Shown: positions 1 through 7,511 of the stretch, in pieces
Layout of the letters: each line of letters opens with the position of its first letter
Position numbering within the stretch: the first letter of the stretch is position 1
From: Acidimicrobiia bacterium
GTDB lineage: Bacteria > Actinomycetota > Acidimicrobiia > Acidimicrobiales > MedAcidi-G1
DNA: 64,000 nucleotides
NCBI GenBank assembly: GCA_012959995.1
Contig: DUCC01000022.1
Location: 16,580-80,579 of the forward strand
Direction of reading: 5' to 3'
The notes under the pieces: model-generated
Told to the model about the DNA's origin: nothing
Databases searched by the model: none
Seen by the model: the letters and a program-made list of their open reading frames with translations, nothing else
Position numbers and translations under genes: made by a program

Positions 1-678
1 GGCGCCAAAGGCTTTGGCTCGGTCAAGTTTTCCTTCGTGAAGGTCCACGGCCACGATGACCGCCGCTCCGGCGATAGCCGCTCCTTGAATGGCCGCAATC
101 CCTACGCCGCCGGCACCGATAACCATGACCGATGATCCGGGGGTTACCTTGGCCGTGTTCAATGCTGCGCCTACCCCAGTGGTTACCCCACAGCCCACCA
201 AGGCGGCCACGTCAAGGGGTACGTCGTTGTCAATTTTGATAGCGGCAATGCCGGCCACAATGGTTTCTTCGGCGAAGGTTCCGCAACCGGTCATGGAGCC
301 CACCACGTTGTCTCCTTGGCGAAATTGGGGGTTGGAGTTCATGGTGAAGTAACCGGTGAGGCACAGGTTGGGCTGGCCGCGGCCGGTGCAATAGGCGCAG
401 GTGCCGCAGGGTGGGGAGAAGGCAATGATGACGTGATCGCCGGGCACCACGTGGGTTATGGCGCTTCCTACTTCGGTGACTACCCCGGCTCCTTCGTGGC
501 CCAACACGGCGGGTGGGGCTTGAGGAATGGTGCCGTTCATGGCCGAGAGGTCAGAGTGGCAGACCCCGCTGTGGGCGATCTTTATCTTGACGTCGCCGGG
601 GCCCATGTCCCGGAGGGTGACGTCGTCGGCGATGACGAGTTCGTCGGTGGGGACTTTGGTCATTATTGCGGCCAGCAT
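1..678 (-). CDS. Zinc-dependent alcohol dehydrogenase, class III-like (3' end outside window)
   Basis: The N-terminal 226 residues of a medium-chain zinc alcohol dehydrogenase are visible; the C-terminus lies left of the window. The catalytic zinc region is HSGVCHSD (Cys40) with GHEGAG (His61, Glu62). The structural zinc cysteines are Cys91, Cys94, Cys97 and Cys106. A Rossmann glycine motif (GAGGVG) lies near residues 188-193, followed by an acidic VDL, which suggests NAD(H). Related actinobacterial enzymes act on alcohols or on thiol adducts of formaldehyde; the substrate cannot be told here. The ATG at 678 is preceded by an AGGGAG ribosome site. A second ATG lies five codons downstream. The family is clear, the exact reaction is not. 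Confidence 0.9.
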   Translation of the reverse strand, partial: MLAAIMTKVPTDELVIADDVTLRDMGPGDVKIKIAHSGVCHSDLSAMNGTIPQAPPAVLGHEGAGVVTEVGSAITHVVPGDHVIIAFSPPCGTCAYCTGRGQPNLCLTGYFTMNSNPQFRQGDNVVGSMTGCGTFAEETIVAGIAAIKIDNDVPLDVAALVGCGVTTGVGAALNTAKVTPGSSVMVIGAGGVGIAAIQGAAIAGAAVIVAVDLHEGKLDRAKAFGA

Positions 679-784
679 GTGGTTCTCCCTGTAAATGGTT
701 GTTTCTGTACCGTAGTGGGTTTTGTTCCTTGAGGTGAAGGTGGCCAACAGCATTCTTTCGCCTTTTGCGGGCTACCTTTTGCCT

Positions 785-1606
785 ATGGAGTTAAAGGTCA
801 CCCGTTTAGAACGCCACCATTCCACGGCGGTCATCGTGTTGTCGCGTCCGCCGCGCCGTAATGCGTGGACGGGCCGTATGCACACCGAGTACCGGTGGTT
901 GCTGCAACAGGTCGAAGAGGACCCAACGGTCAAGGTCATTGTGGTTACCGGCGACCCAGAGGGAAAAGCTTTTGGGGTAGGGGCCGATGCTGGGGCTTTA
1001 GATGGCCACGTTGACCGCGGTGGTTACGCCTCGGGGGTCGCTGATGATATTGCGCTTCCGGGCTACGGGGTTGACTCGGTTTTTGATGCCGATTTTGCTT
1101 ACCATTTTGGTTTGACTAAACCGGTTATTGCGGCGCTTAATGGGGCAACGGCGGGCATTAGTTTGGTGCTGGCGTGTTTTGCTGATCTGCGTTTTGCTGT
1201 GCCGGGGGCCAAACTCACTACTTCGCACGGCAAGTTGGGGTTGCCGGCCGAATATGGATTGTCTTGGTTGTTGCCTCGCCTGATTGGTTTGGGGCGGGCC
1301 AATGACTTGTTGTTGACTAGTCGGGTGGTGCTGGCCGAAGAGGCGCACACTCTGGGCTTGGTGACTGCGGTTTTTGAGGCGGAAGATTTTATGGGTCAGG
1401 TCCACCGGTGGATTGACGAGTTTTTGGGCCCGGTGGCGCGGTCAAGTTTGGCGGCCACCCGGCATCAGATTTATTTAGATTTGCATCGCGACGTTGCTAC
1501 CTCGGTTGAGGATTCATTAGACCGCTTGAACGAACACATGGCGGGGCCTGATTTTTCTGAAGGAGTGGCGGCATTGGGTGAAAAACGGCCGCCGAACTTT
1601 CCTTAG
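785..1606 (+). CDS. Enoyl-CoA hydratase/isomerase family protein
   Basis: A 273-residue crotonase-fold protein. The oxyanion-hole regions are visible as GKAFGVGADAGAL and ALNGATAGISLVLA, and the loop GKLGLPAEYGLS carries a glutamate at the usual catalytic position. Such enzymes hydrate or isomerise acyl-CoA thioesters in fatty-acid or amino-acid breakdown; the acyl chain cannot be inferred. The ATG at 785 was preferred over an upstream TTG because it sits 6 nt after TACCTT, matching a leaderless promoter pattern seen repeatedly in this window. It is divergent from the alcohol dehydrogenase and convergent with the RraA-like gene. Confidence 0.85.
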   Translation: MELKVTRLERHHSTAVIVLSRPPRRNAWTGRMHTEYRWLLQQVEEDPTVKVIVVTGDPEGKAFGVGADAGALDGHVDRGGYASGVADDIALPGYGVDSVFDADFAYHFGLTKPVIAALNGATAGISLVLACFADLRFAVPGAKLTTSHGKLGLPAEYGLSWLLPRLIGLGRANDLLLTSRVVLAEEAHTLGLVTAVFEAEDFMGQVHRWIDEFLGPVARSSLAATRHQIYLDLHRDVATSVEDSLDRLNEHMAGPDFSEGVAALGEKRPPNFP

Positions 1607-1609
1607 GGG

Positions 1610-2101
1610 TCAGAGCAAAGCTTTTTGGGCTGCCACCAGGCCGTCGGCGTCGGCGTAGAGAAACATGCCGGGGGTTAGGGTTATTTCGCCTATTTTTACC
1701 GCAACATCTCGCTGGCCTTTTCCGGCTTTTACGCTGCGTCGGGGGCAAGCACCGCGGGCTCGTACTCCTACGGCGTGGGTCGCCAACTCGTCGAGGTCGC
1801 GCACGCAGCCGTCAACCACTACGCCGGCCCAGTTATTTGCGGCGGCTAATGCTCCGAGGTTGCCGCCCAATAAGGCACAGGTTGTTGAGCCGTGGCCGGC
1901 CACCACCAATACTCGTCCTTGGCCGGGTTCTTCTAAAGCAGTGCGTACCAAGGTGTTGTCGTTTTCTACAGCCAAGGTGGTAAGTGGCCCAGAGAAACTC
2001 GCTACCCCGCCATAGTTGGCGAACCCGCCGTCAAGCACTTGCACATCTTCGCCGTGGGCGTCGCAAAGGTCGGCGGTGGCCCAAGGGGCTTGTTCGGTCA
2101 T
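1610..2101 (-). CDS. RraA-like protein / 4-hydroxy-4-methyl-2-oxoglutarate aldolase family
   Basis: A 163-residue protein of the RraA/HMG-aldolase family. The GGNLG loop (79-83) and DGCVRD (98-103, with Arg101-Asp102) correspond to the conserved substrate and metal site. Members are either class II pyruvate aldolases acting on 4-hydroxy-4-methyl-2-oxoglutarate or oxaloacetate, or inhibitors of RNase E. The sequence alone does not decide between these roles. It is the last gene of a three-gene operon, starting 2 nt after the stop of the selenocysteine ArsC-like gene, which itself follows the PII gene. Confidence 0.82.
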   Translation of the reverse strand: MTEQAPWATADLCDAHGEDVQVLDGGFANYGGVASFSGPLTTLAVENDNTLVRTALEEPGQGRVLVVAGHGSTTCALLGGNLGALAAANNWAGVVVDGCVRDLDELATHAVGVRARGACPRRSVKAGKGQRDVAVKIGEITLTPGMFLYADADGLVAAQKALL

Positions 2102-2103
2102 GG

Positions 2104-2487
2104 CTATTTTTGGCCAATGAACTGGTAAAGCTTGTCTTTGGGGCGGCCTACGCAGGCTTCTAACGGCCCGGTGCCTTCAAGGTCGCCGCGCACTAATACC
2201 GGGCGTTGGAGCAAAGCTTTTCGGTCGGCCAACAAAGCCACCACGGCTTCGGGGTTGCCTACATAGTGGTCAGCGTTGAGTTCACGTTTTTTGAACTGTG
2301 AGTCTTTGCGCACTAGGTCTTCTACTGGTCCGTCTAAGCCCGCAGCGATGCGGGTCAGCAGTTCTGCGGTGGGGGGCTCTTTCATGTAGAGCACCACATT
2401 GATTTCTACTCCGAGTTCCTCAGCGACCGCTAAGGCATTTTTTGAGGCGTGTCAATGAGGGTTATGAAAAACAGTGAGGTTGGTCAT
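2104..2487 (-). CDS. ArsC/Spx-family protein with in-frame UGA at the catalytic Cys (probable selenoprotein)
   Basis: Read through one TGA (2452-2454), this frame gives a complete 127-residue ArsC-family protein. It starts at ATG 2487 with an AGGG ribosome site, 11 nt after the PII stop. The N-terminus reads MTNLTVFHNPH-Sec-HASKNAL; the family consensus is HNPxCxxSR, so codon 12 (UGA) falls exactly where the redox cysteine belongs. The three anion-binding arginines of ArsC align as Arg60 (LVRK), Arg95 (QRPV) and Arg115 (GRPKD). The protein is intact on both sides of the UGA. A SECIS-like hairpin follows at once. The likely role is a thiol-dependent oxidoreductase of arsenate-reductase type; the real substrate is unknown. 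A Cys-to-stop nonsense mutation is the alternative, but a second paralogue has the same arrangement. Confidence 0.85.
2418..2435 (-). promoter_or_regulatory. Bacterial SECIS-like hairpin downstream of UGA
   Basis: In the mRNA, CCUUAGC pairs with GCUGAGG (7 bp, one G-U) around a four-base GGUC loop. The loop begins 24 nt after the UGA, within the spacing known for bacterial SECIS elements (about 16-37 nt). A GGUC-containing apical loop is also found in the E. coli fdhF SECIS that SelB recognises. No folding program was run; pairing was checked by eye. Confidence 0.72.
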
Positions 2488-2498
2488 GAGTTGATCCC

Positions 2499-2846
<348 letters not shown>

Positions 2847-2926
2847 CTATTTTTTGGTGAACAATTGCTACAACTATGCTTTGTACTAGTGGACATGGCA
2901 AGAGTAAAGGACAAAATAGCTTCTAT

Positions 2927-2954
2927 TTGTTTATTGTATTAGTACAATGAACAA
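2927..2954. promoter_or_regulatory. Palindromic operator overlapping leaderless promoter of gntR gene
   Basis: A near-perfect 28-bp inverted repeat: TTGTTTATTGTA, a TTAG centre, then TACAATGAACAA. It ends on the base before the GntR start codon. TACAAT (2943-2948) lies 6 nt before the ATG and fits a -10 element of a leaderless transcript, so protein bound here would block its own promoter. A looser copy of the centre (TTGTACTAGT) occurs at 2881-2890 toward the divergent glnB promoter. Confidence 0.7.
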
Positions 2955-3401
2955 ATGGCCGCTCCTCTTGTCGCACAGTTCACCGATCACCATGGCCAAT
3001 CCCGCCGTCTCGTTTTACGCTTGAACTCCCACACCAGCGTTCCGCTCTTTGAGCAACTCCGAGCCCAAATCTCTGTCATGGTGGCAGTCGGCCGGCTTGA
3101 GCCCGGTTGCCGTCTTCCCACCGTACGTCAATTGGCCGAACAGTTGCGTCTCGCTCCGGGCACGGTGGCTCGTACTTATCGTGAACTGGAGAGCGATGGC
3201 ATCACTAGGGGGCAAGGCCGTTCTGGAACCTTCGTTGCTGACGAGCCGCCGCACTCTGAACCCATGGAAGAGCGCCGCCAGCGCCTCAAACAATCTGCTC
3301 AGCGCTTCGCTTTTGAGGTGCGCCAACTTGGCATTGAACTTCACCAGGCCATTGCCGCTTTTGAACAAGCACTTTCCGCTGAGGAAACTGCCGAGGGTTA
3401 G
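2955..3401 (+). CDS. GntR family transcriptional regulator (YtrA-like)
   Basis: A 148-residue regulator. After a roughly 25-residue lead-in comes a GntR winged helix-turn-helix (VPLFEQLRAQI through GRSGTFV, about residues 30-95). There is only a short helical tail and no large effector domain, as in the YtrA subfamily. The recognition helix region is LPTVRQLAEQLRLAPGTVARTYRELE. There is no Shine-Dalgarno; the ATG follows TACAAT by 6 nt, suggesting a leaderless mRNA. The palindrome at the start codon suggests autoregulation. It is divergent from the glnB operon, which it could also control. The 3' end overlaps the convergent asparaginase gene by 4 nt. Confidence 0.88.
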   Translation: MAAPLVAQFTDHHGQSRRLVLRLNSHTSVPLFEQLRAQISVMVAVGRLEPGCRLPTVRQLAEQLRLAPGTVARTYRELESDGITRGQGRSGTFVADEPPHSEPMEERRQRLKQSAQRFAFEVRQLGIELHQAIAAFEQALSAEETAEG

Positions 3402-4348
3402 GCCCGTACCCGTATCTCCCCGACCACCCGGCCGGCGTGGTTGGTTACCTCGTCGGTGCCGTCAAAATCGAGTGCTCCGAGTTGATGCAACAGCCAGGCG
3501 GCGGCCGCCCCTGAAGCTCGTGAACCACCATCGTGCACTTTGAGCGCCATCCCTAAGCCTTGATCAGGCAGGGTTCCGCAGAACACCCCTTCGGCCCCTG
3601 TTTTTACTACGGCTCGTCCTTGCCCCTCGGTGTTGATGCGGGTACAGGATCGGCCGGTGCCGGCCATATAAAAGGGCTCAGCAATCATGGCATCCAGTAA
3701 CCGGCGTCCGGCGGGCCGGCCGGGCAGGTTGGCCCATCCGGTGGCTAGCCCGGTGAGCGGTATAGCCCACACCGGGACTCCGCAACCATCGATGCCTGGT
3801 GCTTGAGCTGCCGGGTCGAAGTGGCACATTTCGGCCAGCATGGGGGTGATGTAGTCCCGGTGCAGAGGGTGCTCGGGATCCAGGTAGCCGTCAATCTCAA
3901 CACCTTCGTGACGCATCAGGGTGATGAAGCCGCTGTGTTTGCCCGAGCAGTTGTTTGACACCGGAGTGGGCAAACCGCTGCAGTAGTCGTCGGCTTTTAA
4001 CCGAGGTTCGCTATGCGAGTGGCTGGCGCAGGCCAGGTCTTGTTGACCCGACCCGACTTTGGCTAGCCAGGCTTCTACGGTGGACACGTGGGCTGCTTCT
4101 CCGTTGTGGCTGGCGCAGGCCATGGAGAGTTCCACGGTGCTGAGGTTGAAGGCGTCGGCGGCCCCGGTTTCTACCAGCGGTAAGGCTTGTAAAGGTTTGG
4201 TAGCCGACCGGGGCAAGGTGAGGCGAGAAAAATCCCCCCAAGTTTGTTGCACCCGGCCCTCGACATCTACCACCACGGCATCTACCAGGTGGACGCTTTC
4301 TCCAATGCCTGCCCGGGTGAGTTCTACCTGGAGTGGCGGATTGCTCAT
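3398..4348 (-). CDS. L-asparaginase, class 3 (Rhizobium etli type)
   Basis: A 316-residue asparaginase II-type enzyme that hydrolyses L-asparagine to aspartate and ammonia. Conserved blocks are RSATKPLQ (Ser48, Lys51), CASHNGE (Ser80) and NNCSGKHSG (Cys134, Lys137), plus GIDGCGVP (Cys189). These correspond to the paired Ser-Lys sites and the Cys/Lys zinc ligands of the R. etli enzyme. The start overlaps the stop of the upstream DUF6356-like gene, so the two are co-transcribed. Ammonia release fits with the nearby PII gene, though co-regulation is not shown. Confidence 0.88.
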   Translation of the reverse strand: MSNPPLQVELTRAGIGESVHLVDAVVVDVEGRVQQTWGDFSRLTLPRSATKPLQALPLVETGAADAFNLSTVELSMACASHNGEAAHVSTVEAWLAKVGSGQQDLACASHSHSEPRLKADDYCSGLPTPVSNNCSGKHSGFITLMRHEGVEIDGYLDPEHPLHRDYITPMLAEMCHFDPAAQAPGIDGCGVPVWAIPLTGLATGWANLPGRPAGRRLLDAMIAEPFYMAGTGRSCTRINTEGQGRAVVKTGAEGVFCGTLPDQGLGMALKVHDGGSRASGAAAAWLLHQLGALDFDGTDEVTNHAGRVVGEIRVRA

Positions 4349-4569
4349 TGCTGAGCCGCTTTTTGTCGCAAGGCCACGATTTCTTCGTTCAGTACAAGAA
4401 TCTCGTCGCTGGCCGTGGTCTTGAATAATCCAGGCACTAAAGCGTGCACGAAAGCCGCCAAACCAATTTTTATGAGGCGAAAAGCTATAGCCAACGCTCG
4501 AACGCCATGTTGGGTATAACTCTCTCCCACGGTGGCCGGATGGGCACGAAATTCTTTAATAATTGACAT
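4345..4569 (-). CDS. Small DUF6356-like protein
   Basis: A 74-residue protein of unknown function. The centre (about residues 23-47) is hydrophobic and contains ALAIAFRLIKIGLAAFVHALVPGLF, one probable membrane-associated segment. It is preceded by HPATVGESYTQH and followed by a charged helix ending LRQKAAQQ. It resembles the short DUF6356 family, known mainly from sequence. The ATG at 4569 was chosen because AAGG lies 8 nt upstream; an in-frame ATG two codons earlier would be too close. The stop overlaps the asparaginase start (ATGA). Confidence 0.6.
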   Translation of the reverse strand: MSIIKEFRAHPATVGESYTQHGVRALAIAFRLIKIGLAAFVHALVPGLFKTTASDEILVLNEEIVALRQKAAQQ

Positions 4570-4629
4570 AGCCATTACCTTAAAGAGTCGGCGTCCCGAA
4601 ACCCGACATGACTGCGCTAGTCTTCGGCT

Positions 4630-4974
4630 ATGAGCGACCGACTGTTGTTGTACCACAACCCTGGTTGAGGTAAGTCTCGTGGCGCCTTAACCCTTTTGGA
4701 AGAGCGCAACGTCGAGTTCGACGTCATTGACTATCTCAAAGATCCGTTAGATCGCCCCACTTTGCAAAGGTTTTTGCGCCTACTCGCTGGCCCGCCGGCT
4801 GATTTGGTGCGTGCCGATCCGGCCAACGGTGTTAACCCCTCCGGTTTAAACGCCGACCAAATCGTCGACCTTTTGTTGGCGCACCCCAAAGCGATGCAGC
4901 GCCCGGTGGGTGTGCTTGGCGGCCAGGCGGTCATTGCTCGGCCTTCAGATTTAATCCTTAACTTGTTGCCTTAA
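4630..4974 (+). CDS. Second ArsC-family protein with in-frame UGA at the catalytic Cys (probable selenoprotein)
   Basis: Reading through TGA at 4666-4668 gives a complete 114-residue ArsC-family protein. The N-terminus is MSDRLLLYHNPG-Sec-GKSRGAL, matching the family motif YHNPxCxKSR, with UGA at codon 13 in place of the redox Cys. The anion-site arginines are present: Arg61 (LVRAD), Arg91 (MQRPV) and Arg104 (ARPSD). The ATG at 4630 lies 6 nt after TAGTCT, so the mRNA is probably leaderless. It differs clearly in sequence from the copy at 2104-2487, so it is not a recent duplicate. Function is inferred only as a thiol/selenol reductase. A SECIS is less obvious than in the first copy. It is convergent with rsgA. 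Confidence 0.82.
4693..4724 (+). promoter_or_regulatory. Candidate SECIS hairpins of the second selenoprotein gene (uncertain)
   Basis: Two alternatives follow the UGA. CUUU-UGGA-AGAG (4693-4704) is weak, but its loop starts 29 nt after the UGA, within the usual range. ACGUCG-AGUU-CGACGU (4709-4724) is a perfect 6-bp hairpin, but its loop starts 47 nt after the UGA, farther than usual. Both loops have G in the second position. Folding or comparison with relatives would be needed to choose. Confidence 0.35.
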
Positions 4975-4977
4975 GCG

Positions 4978-5976
4978 TTAACGGCGGCGGCCTTGTTTTT
5001 TGCGTTGCCGTTCTTCTTCGCGTTGGCGTTGCTCGGCTAGTTCCGCGTGAAGCGCTCGGTAGCGCCCCACCCGGCGAGCATCAGCAATACCGTCTTTTAC
5101 CGCTTCGGTTACTGCACAACCCGGTTCGGCGTCATGAGCGCAATCGTTAAAGCGGCAAGTGGTCGCCAGTTCTTCAAGGTCGCCAAACACTCGGTCTAGG
5201 GCTTCTTGGGCGTCCCATATGCCTACGGCTCGAATACCCGGGGTGTCTACTAGTAGCCCGCCGGCGGGGCGCAGTACCAGTTCTCGGCTGACCGTAGTGT
5301 GGCGCCCTTTGTTATCGCCTTGGCGAACATCGCCGGTGGGGAGTTGTTCCTCGCCGAGAAAAGCGTTGATTAACGTTGACTTTCCGGCTCCTGATTCTCC
5401 CAGCAAAGCCACGGTGCGGCCGGGGCTCAGCAGGGCCTCTACTGCGTCTAGCCCTTGGGTTTCTTCTCGGCCGAGAGCTACCACCAGTACTGCCACCTCG
5501 GGAGCTACCGCTCGAATGGTGGCTTCCATTTCTGAAGATGGTTCCACGCGGTCTGCTTTGGTAAGCACCAACGCAACTTCGGCGCCGCTGTCTTCGGCCA
5601 CAATCAAAAAACGCTCCAAACGGCCCGGCGGCAAGGGCCGGTCGAGGGCGTGCACAATGAGCACGAGGTCAACGTTGGCTACCAGCACTTGTTCAATTAC
5701 CGCTTCGGAGGGGTCGCGCCGCGACACCGTGTTGGCTCGGGGGAGCACTTCAGCAATCAGCGGGCCCAACTCGGCGTCTTGGTCTATTTGTACCCAGTCG
5801 CCGGTGGCCGGGGCGGTTTCGCTTTGCGCCCGCTGCGAGTCGGAAAGCACGCGAAGCAACCCGTGGGCGGTGATGGCATCGCATTCGCCGCGGTCAACCC
5901 GGACGATGCGTCCCAGTACTCCGTCTCCAGACGGGGGGTTTCCGTGCCACCCGTAAGCGGCGAGGTCTACTGTCAT
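4978..5976 (-). CDS. rsgA: Ribosome small subunit-dependent GTPase RsgA
   Basis: A 332-residue circularly permuted GTPase that helps late 30S ribosome maturation. An N-terminal OB-fold region is followed by G4 TKAD (139-142), then G1 GESGAGKST (193-201), then G3 DTPG (244-247). This G4-G1-G3 order marks the YjeQ/RsgA family. The C-terminal zinc site is Cys274, Cys279, His281 and Cys287. A basic Arg/Lys tail ends the protein. The ATG is 6 nt after TAACAT on the coding strand, fitting leaderless transcription. It is divergent from the glycosyltransferase gene. Confidence 0.95.
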   Translation of the reverse strand: MTVDLAAYGWHGNPPSGDGVLGRIVRVDRGECDAITAHGLLRVLSDSQRAQSETAPATGDWVQIDQDAELGPLIAEVLPRANTVSRRDPSEAVIEQVLVANVDLVLIVHALDRPLPPGRLERFLIVAEDSGAEVALVLTKADRVEPSSEMEATIRAVAPEVAVLVVALGREETQGLDAVEALLSPGRTVALLGESGAGKSTLINAFLGEEQLPTGDVRQGDNKGRHTTVSRELVLRPAGGLLVDTPGIRAVGIWDAQEALDRVFGDLEELATTCRFNDCAHDAEPGCAVTEAVKDGIADARRVGRYRALHAELAEQRQREEERQRKKQGRRR

Positions 5977-6026
5977 GGTCTGATGTTAGATGGGCTAAGG
6001 GCTCCAAGGACGCCTAGCCTGCTGTT

Positions 6027-7253
6027 ATGGCCGACTTCTTTCAAAACGGGGTAATCGCTACCTTGCATAATTTGGCCGATCGGCCGGTGGCTGAGCTTGA
6101 AACCGATCTCGCTATGTGGGGCCAGGAGCGTCCCATGACGTTGATTATTCCCTGCTTGGCTTCTGAGTTGGGGTCACCGGCGTTAAGCCACATTGTTGAA
6201 GAACTCTCTACCGCCCATTATCTCGAAGAGGTGGTGGTGGGCCTTGATCAAGCCGATCGGCAACAATTTGTTCAGGCCCAACAGGTGTTTTCTGTTTTGC
6301 CGCAGCGTTGCCGTGTTTTGTGGAACGATGGCCCGGGGTTGCAAACGGTTACCCAGCAAGTTTTTGAGCATCTCGGGGCCCCTATCGAGCCGGGCAAGGG
6401 CCGCAATGTGTGGGGTTGTTTGGGCTACGTGTTGGGCCACGGCCAGGCACAAATAATTGCTTTGCACGATGCGGACATTGCTACTTATGATCGTTCGTTA
6501 CTGGCTCGTTTGCTTTACCCGGTGGCTCACCCTTCTTTCGACTACGCCTTTGCTAAAGGGTTTTACGCTCGGGCTTCATCGGACCCTAAGCAATTAAATG
6601 GTCGGGTGAGCAGGCTTTACGTGACCCCGTTGGTGCGGGCCTTGGCCGCTACTTTTGGCCGACGCGATTATTTGGATTATTTGGAGAGTTTTCGTTACCC
6701 GTTGGCTGGTGAGTGGGCTTTAGAGGTCAGTGTGGCTCGTTCACTGCGGGTACCTGCTGACTGGGGCTTAGAGATCGGGGTGCTTTCGGAGATCGCCCGC
6801 AGTTACCCGGTGAACCGTATTTGCCAGGTGGAACTCGCCGACCTTTATGACCACAAGCATCAGGATCTCTCCTCTGAGGACTCCACTGCAGGGTTGCATC
6901 GCATGAGCAGCGATATTGCTAAAGCGTTTTTTCGAAAACTGGCCATCTCTGGAGTGGTCTTAACCACGGAGAGTTTTCGTACCTTAAAGGCGGCCTACAC
7001 CCGGGAGGCCTACGAACTTATTGAGCACTACGACAGCGACGCCGCTTTTAATGGGTTTGTTTATGATCGCCGTCAAGAAGAGGCCTCGGTGGACCTTTTT
7101 GGTCAGGCTGCACTCCAAGCCGGTCAAGACTTTTTAGAAAGCCCTTTGGAGTCGCCGTTTATCCCCAGTTGGGGGCGGTTGGAGGCTGATTTGCCGGGGG
7201 TGGGCGCTGCTTTGGTGGCGGCCGTTGAGCACGACCAGCAAAACTTTAGTTGA
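6027..7253 (+). CDS. Glucosyl-3-phosphoglycerate synthase-like glycosyltransferase
   Basis: A 408-residue GT-A glycosyltransferase resembling the GpgS/MpgS (GT81) group. That group joins glucose or mannose from a nucleotide sugar to 3-phosphoglycerate, the first step to glucosyl- or mannosylglycerate. Seen are LIIPCLASE near the N-terminus, GKGRNVWG, the metal-binding HDADI motif, and conserved SFRYPLAGEWAL. These products serve as compatible solutes or methylglucose-polysaccharide precursors. No dedicated phosphatase is adjacent. The ATG follows TAGCCT by 6 nt (leaderless pattern). The group is well supported, but donor specificity is not. Confidence 0.75.
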   Translation: MADFFQNGVIATLHNLADRPVAELETDLAMWGQERPMTLIIPCLASELGSPALSHIVEELSTAHYLEEVVVGLDQADRQQFVQAQQVFSVLPQRCRVLWNDGPGLQTVTQQVFEHLGAPIEPGKGRNVWGCLGYVLGHGQAQIIALHDADIATYDRSLLARLLYPVAHPSFDYAFAKGFYARASSDPKQLNGRVSRLYVTPLVRALAATFGRRDYLDYLESFRYPLAGEWALEVSVARSLRVPADWGLEIGVLSEIARSYPVNRICQVELADLYDHKHQDLSSEDSTAGLHRMSSDIAKAFFRKLAISGVVLTTESFRTLKAAYTREAYELIEHYDSDAAFNGFVYDRRQEEASVDLFGQAALQAGQDFLESPLESPFIPSWGRLEADLPGVGAALVAAVEHDQQNFS

Positions 7254-7511
7254 GTTCGTTGGTCATCCTTTAACAAAGATTCATGAACTCATCACCTAAT
7301 GGTCGCGTGAGTTTTTTATAACCACCGCCCTCCACGGCCGTGCTGGGCGCATTGAACTCACGCTTGCCGACTCAACCAGCCATGCTTTGCCCACCGAGGT
7401 GCTAGCCAACAATGGAGATGTTTTTGAGGCACCTTAAAAGCTCCCTGCTTTGAAAGGTAACGGCCACCCCACCCTCTTCTCTGGGCGCACCAAGCAGTCA
7501 AACAGTTTGTG

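Noticed and set aside
316..732. Open frame on the plus strand over the alcohol dehydrogenase gene
   Set aside because: Antisense shadow of the zinc alcohol dehydrogenase, with low-complexity Gly/Ala/Val composition and no family match.
2104..2487. Pseudogene caused by a nonsense mutation in the first ArsC-like gene
   Set aside because: The frame is intact on both sides, the stop is at the redox Cys, a SECIS-like hairpin follows, and a second paralogue has the same arrangement.
7254..7511. Possible small gene or gene remnant in this gap (an open stretch ending NNGDVFEAP before TAA at about 7437)
   Set aside because: It has no start codon, the frame is closed just upstream, and there is no recognisable family. 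Nothing else was seen in the gap.
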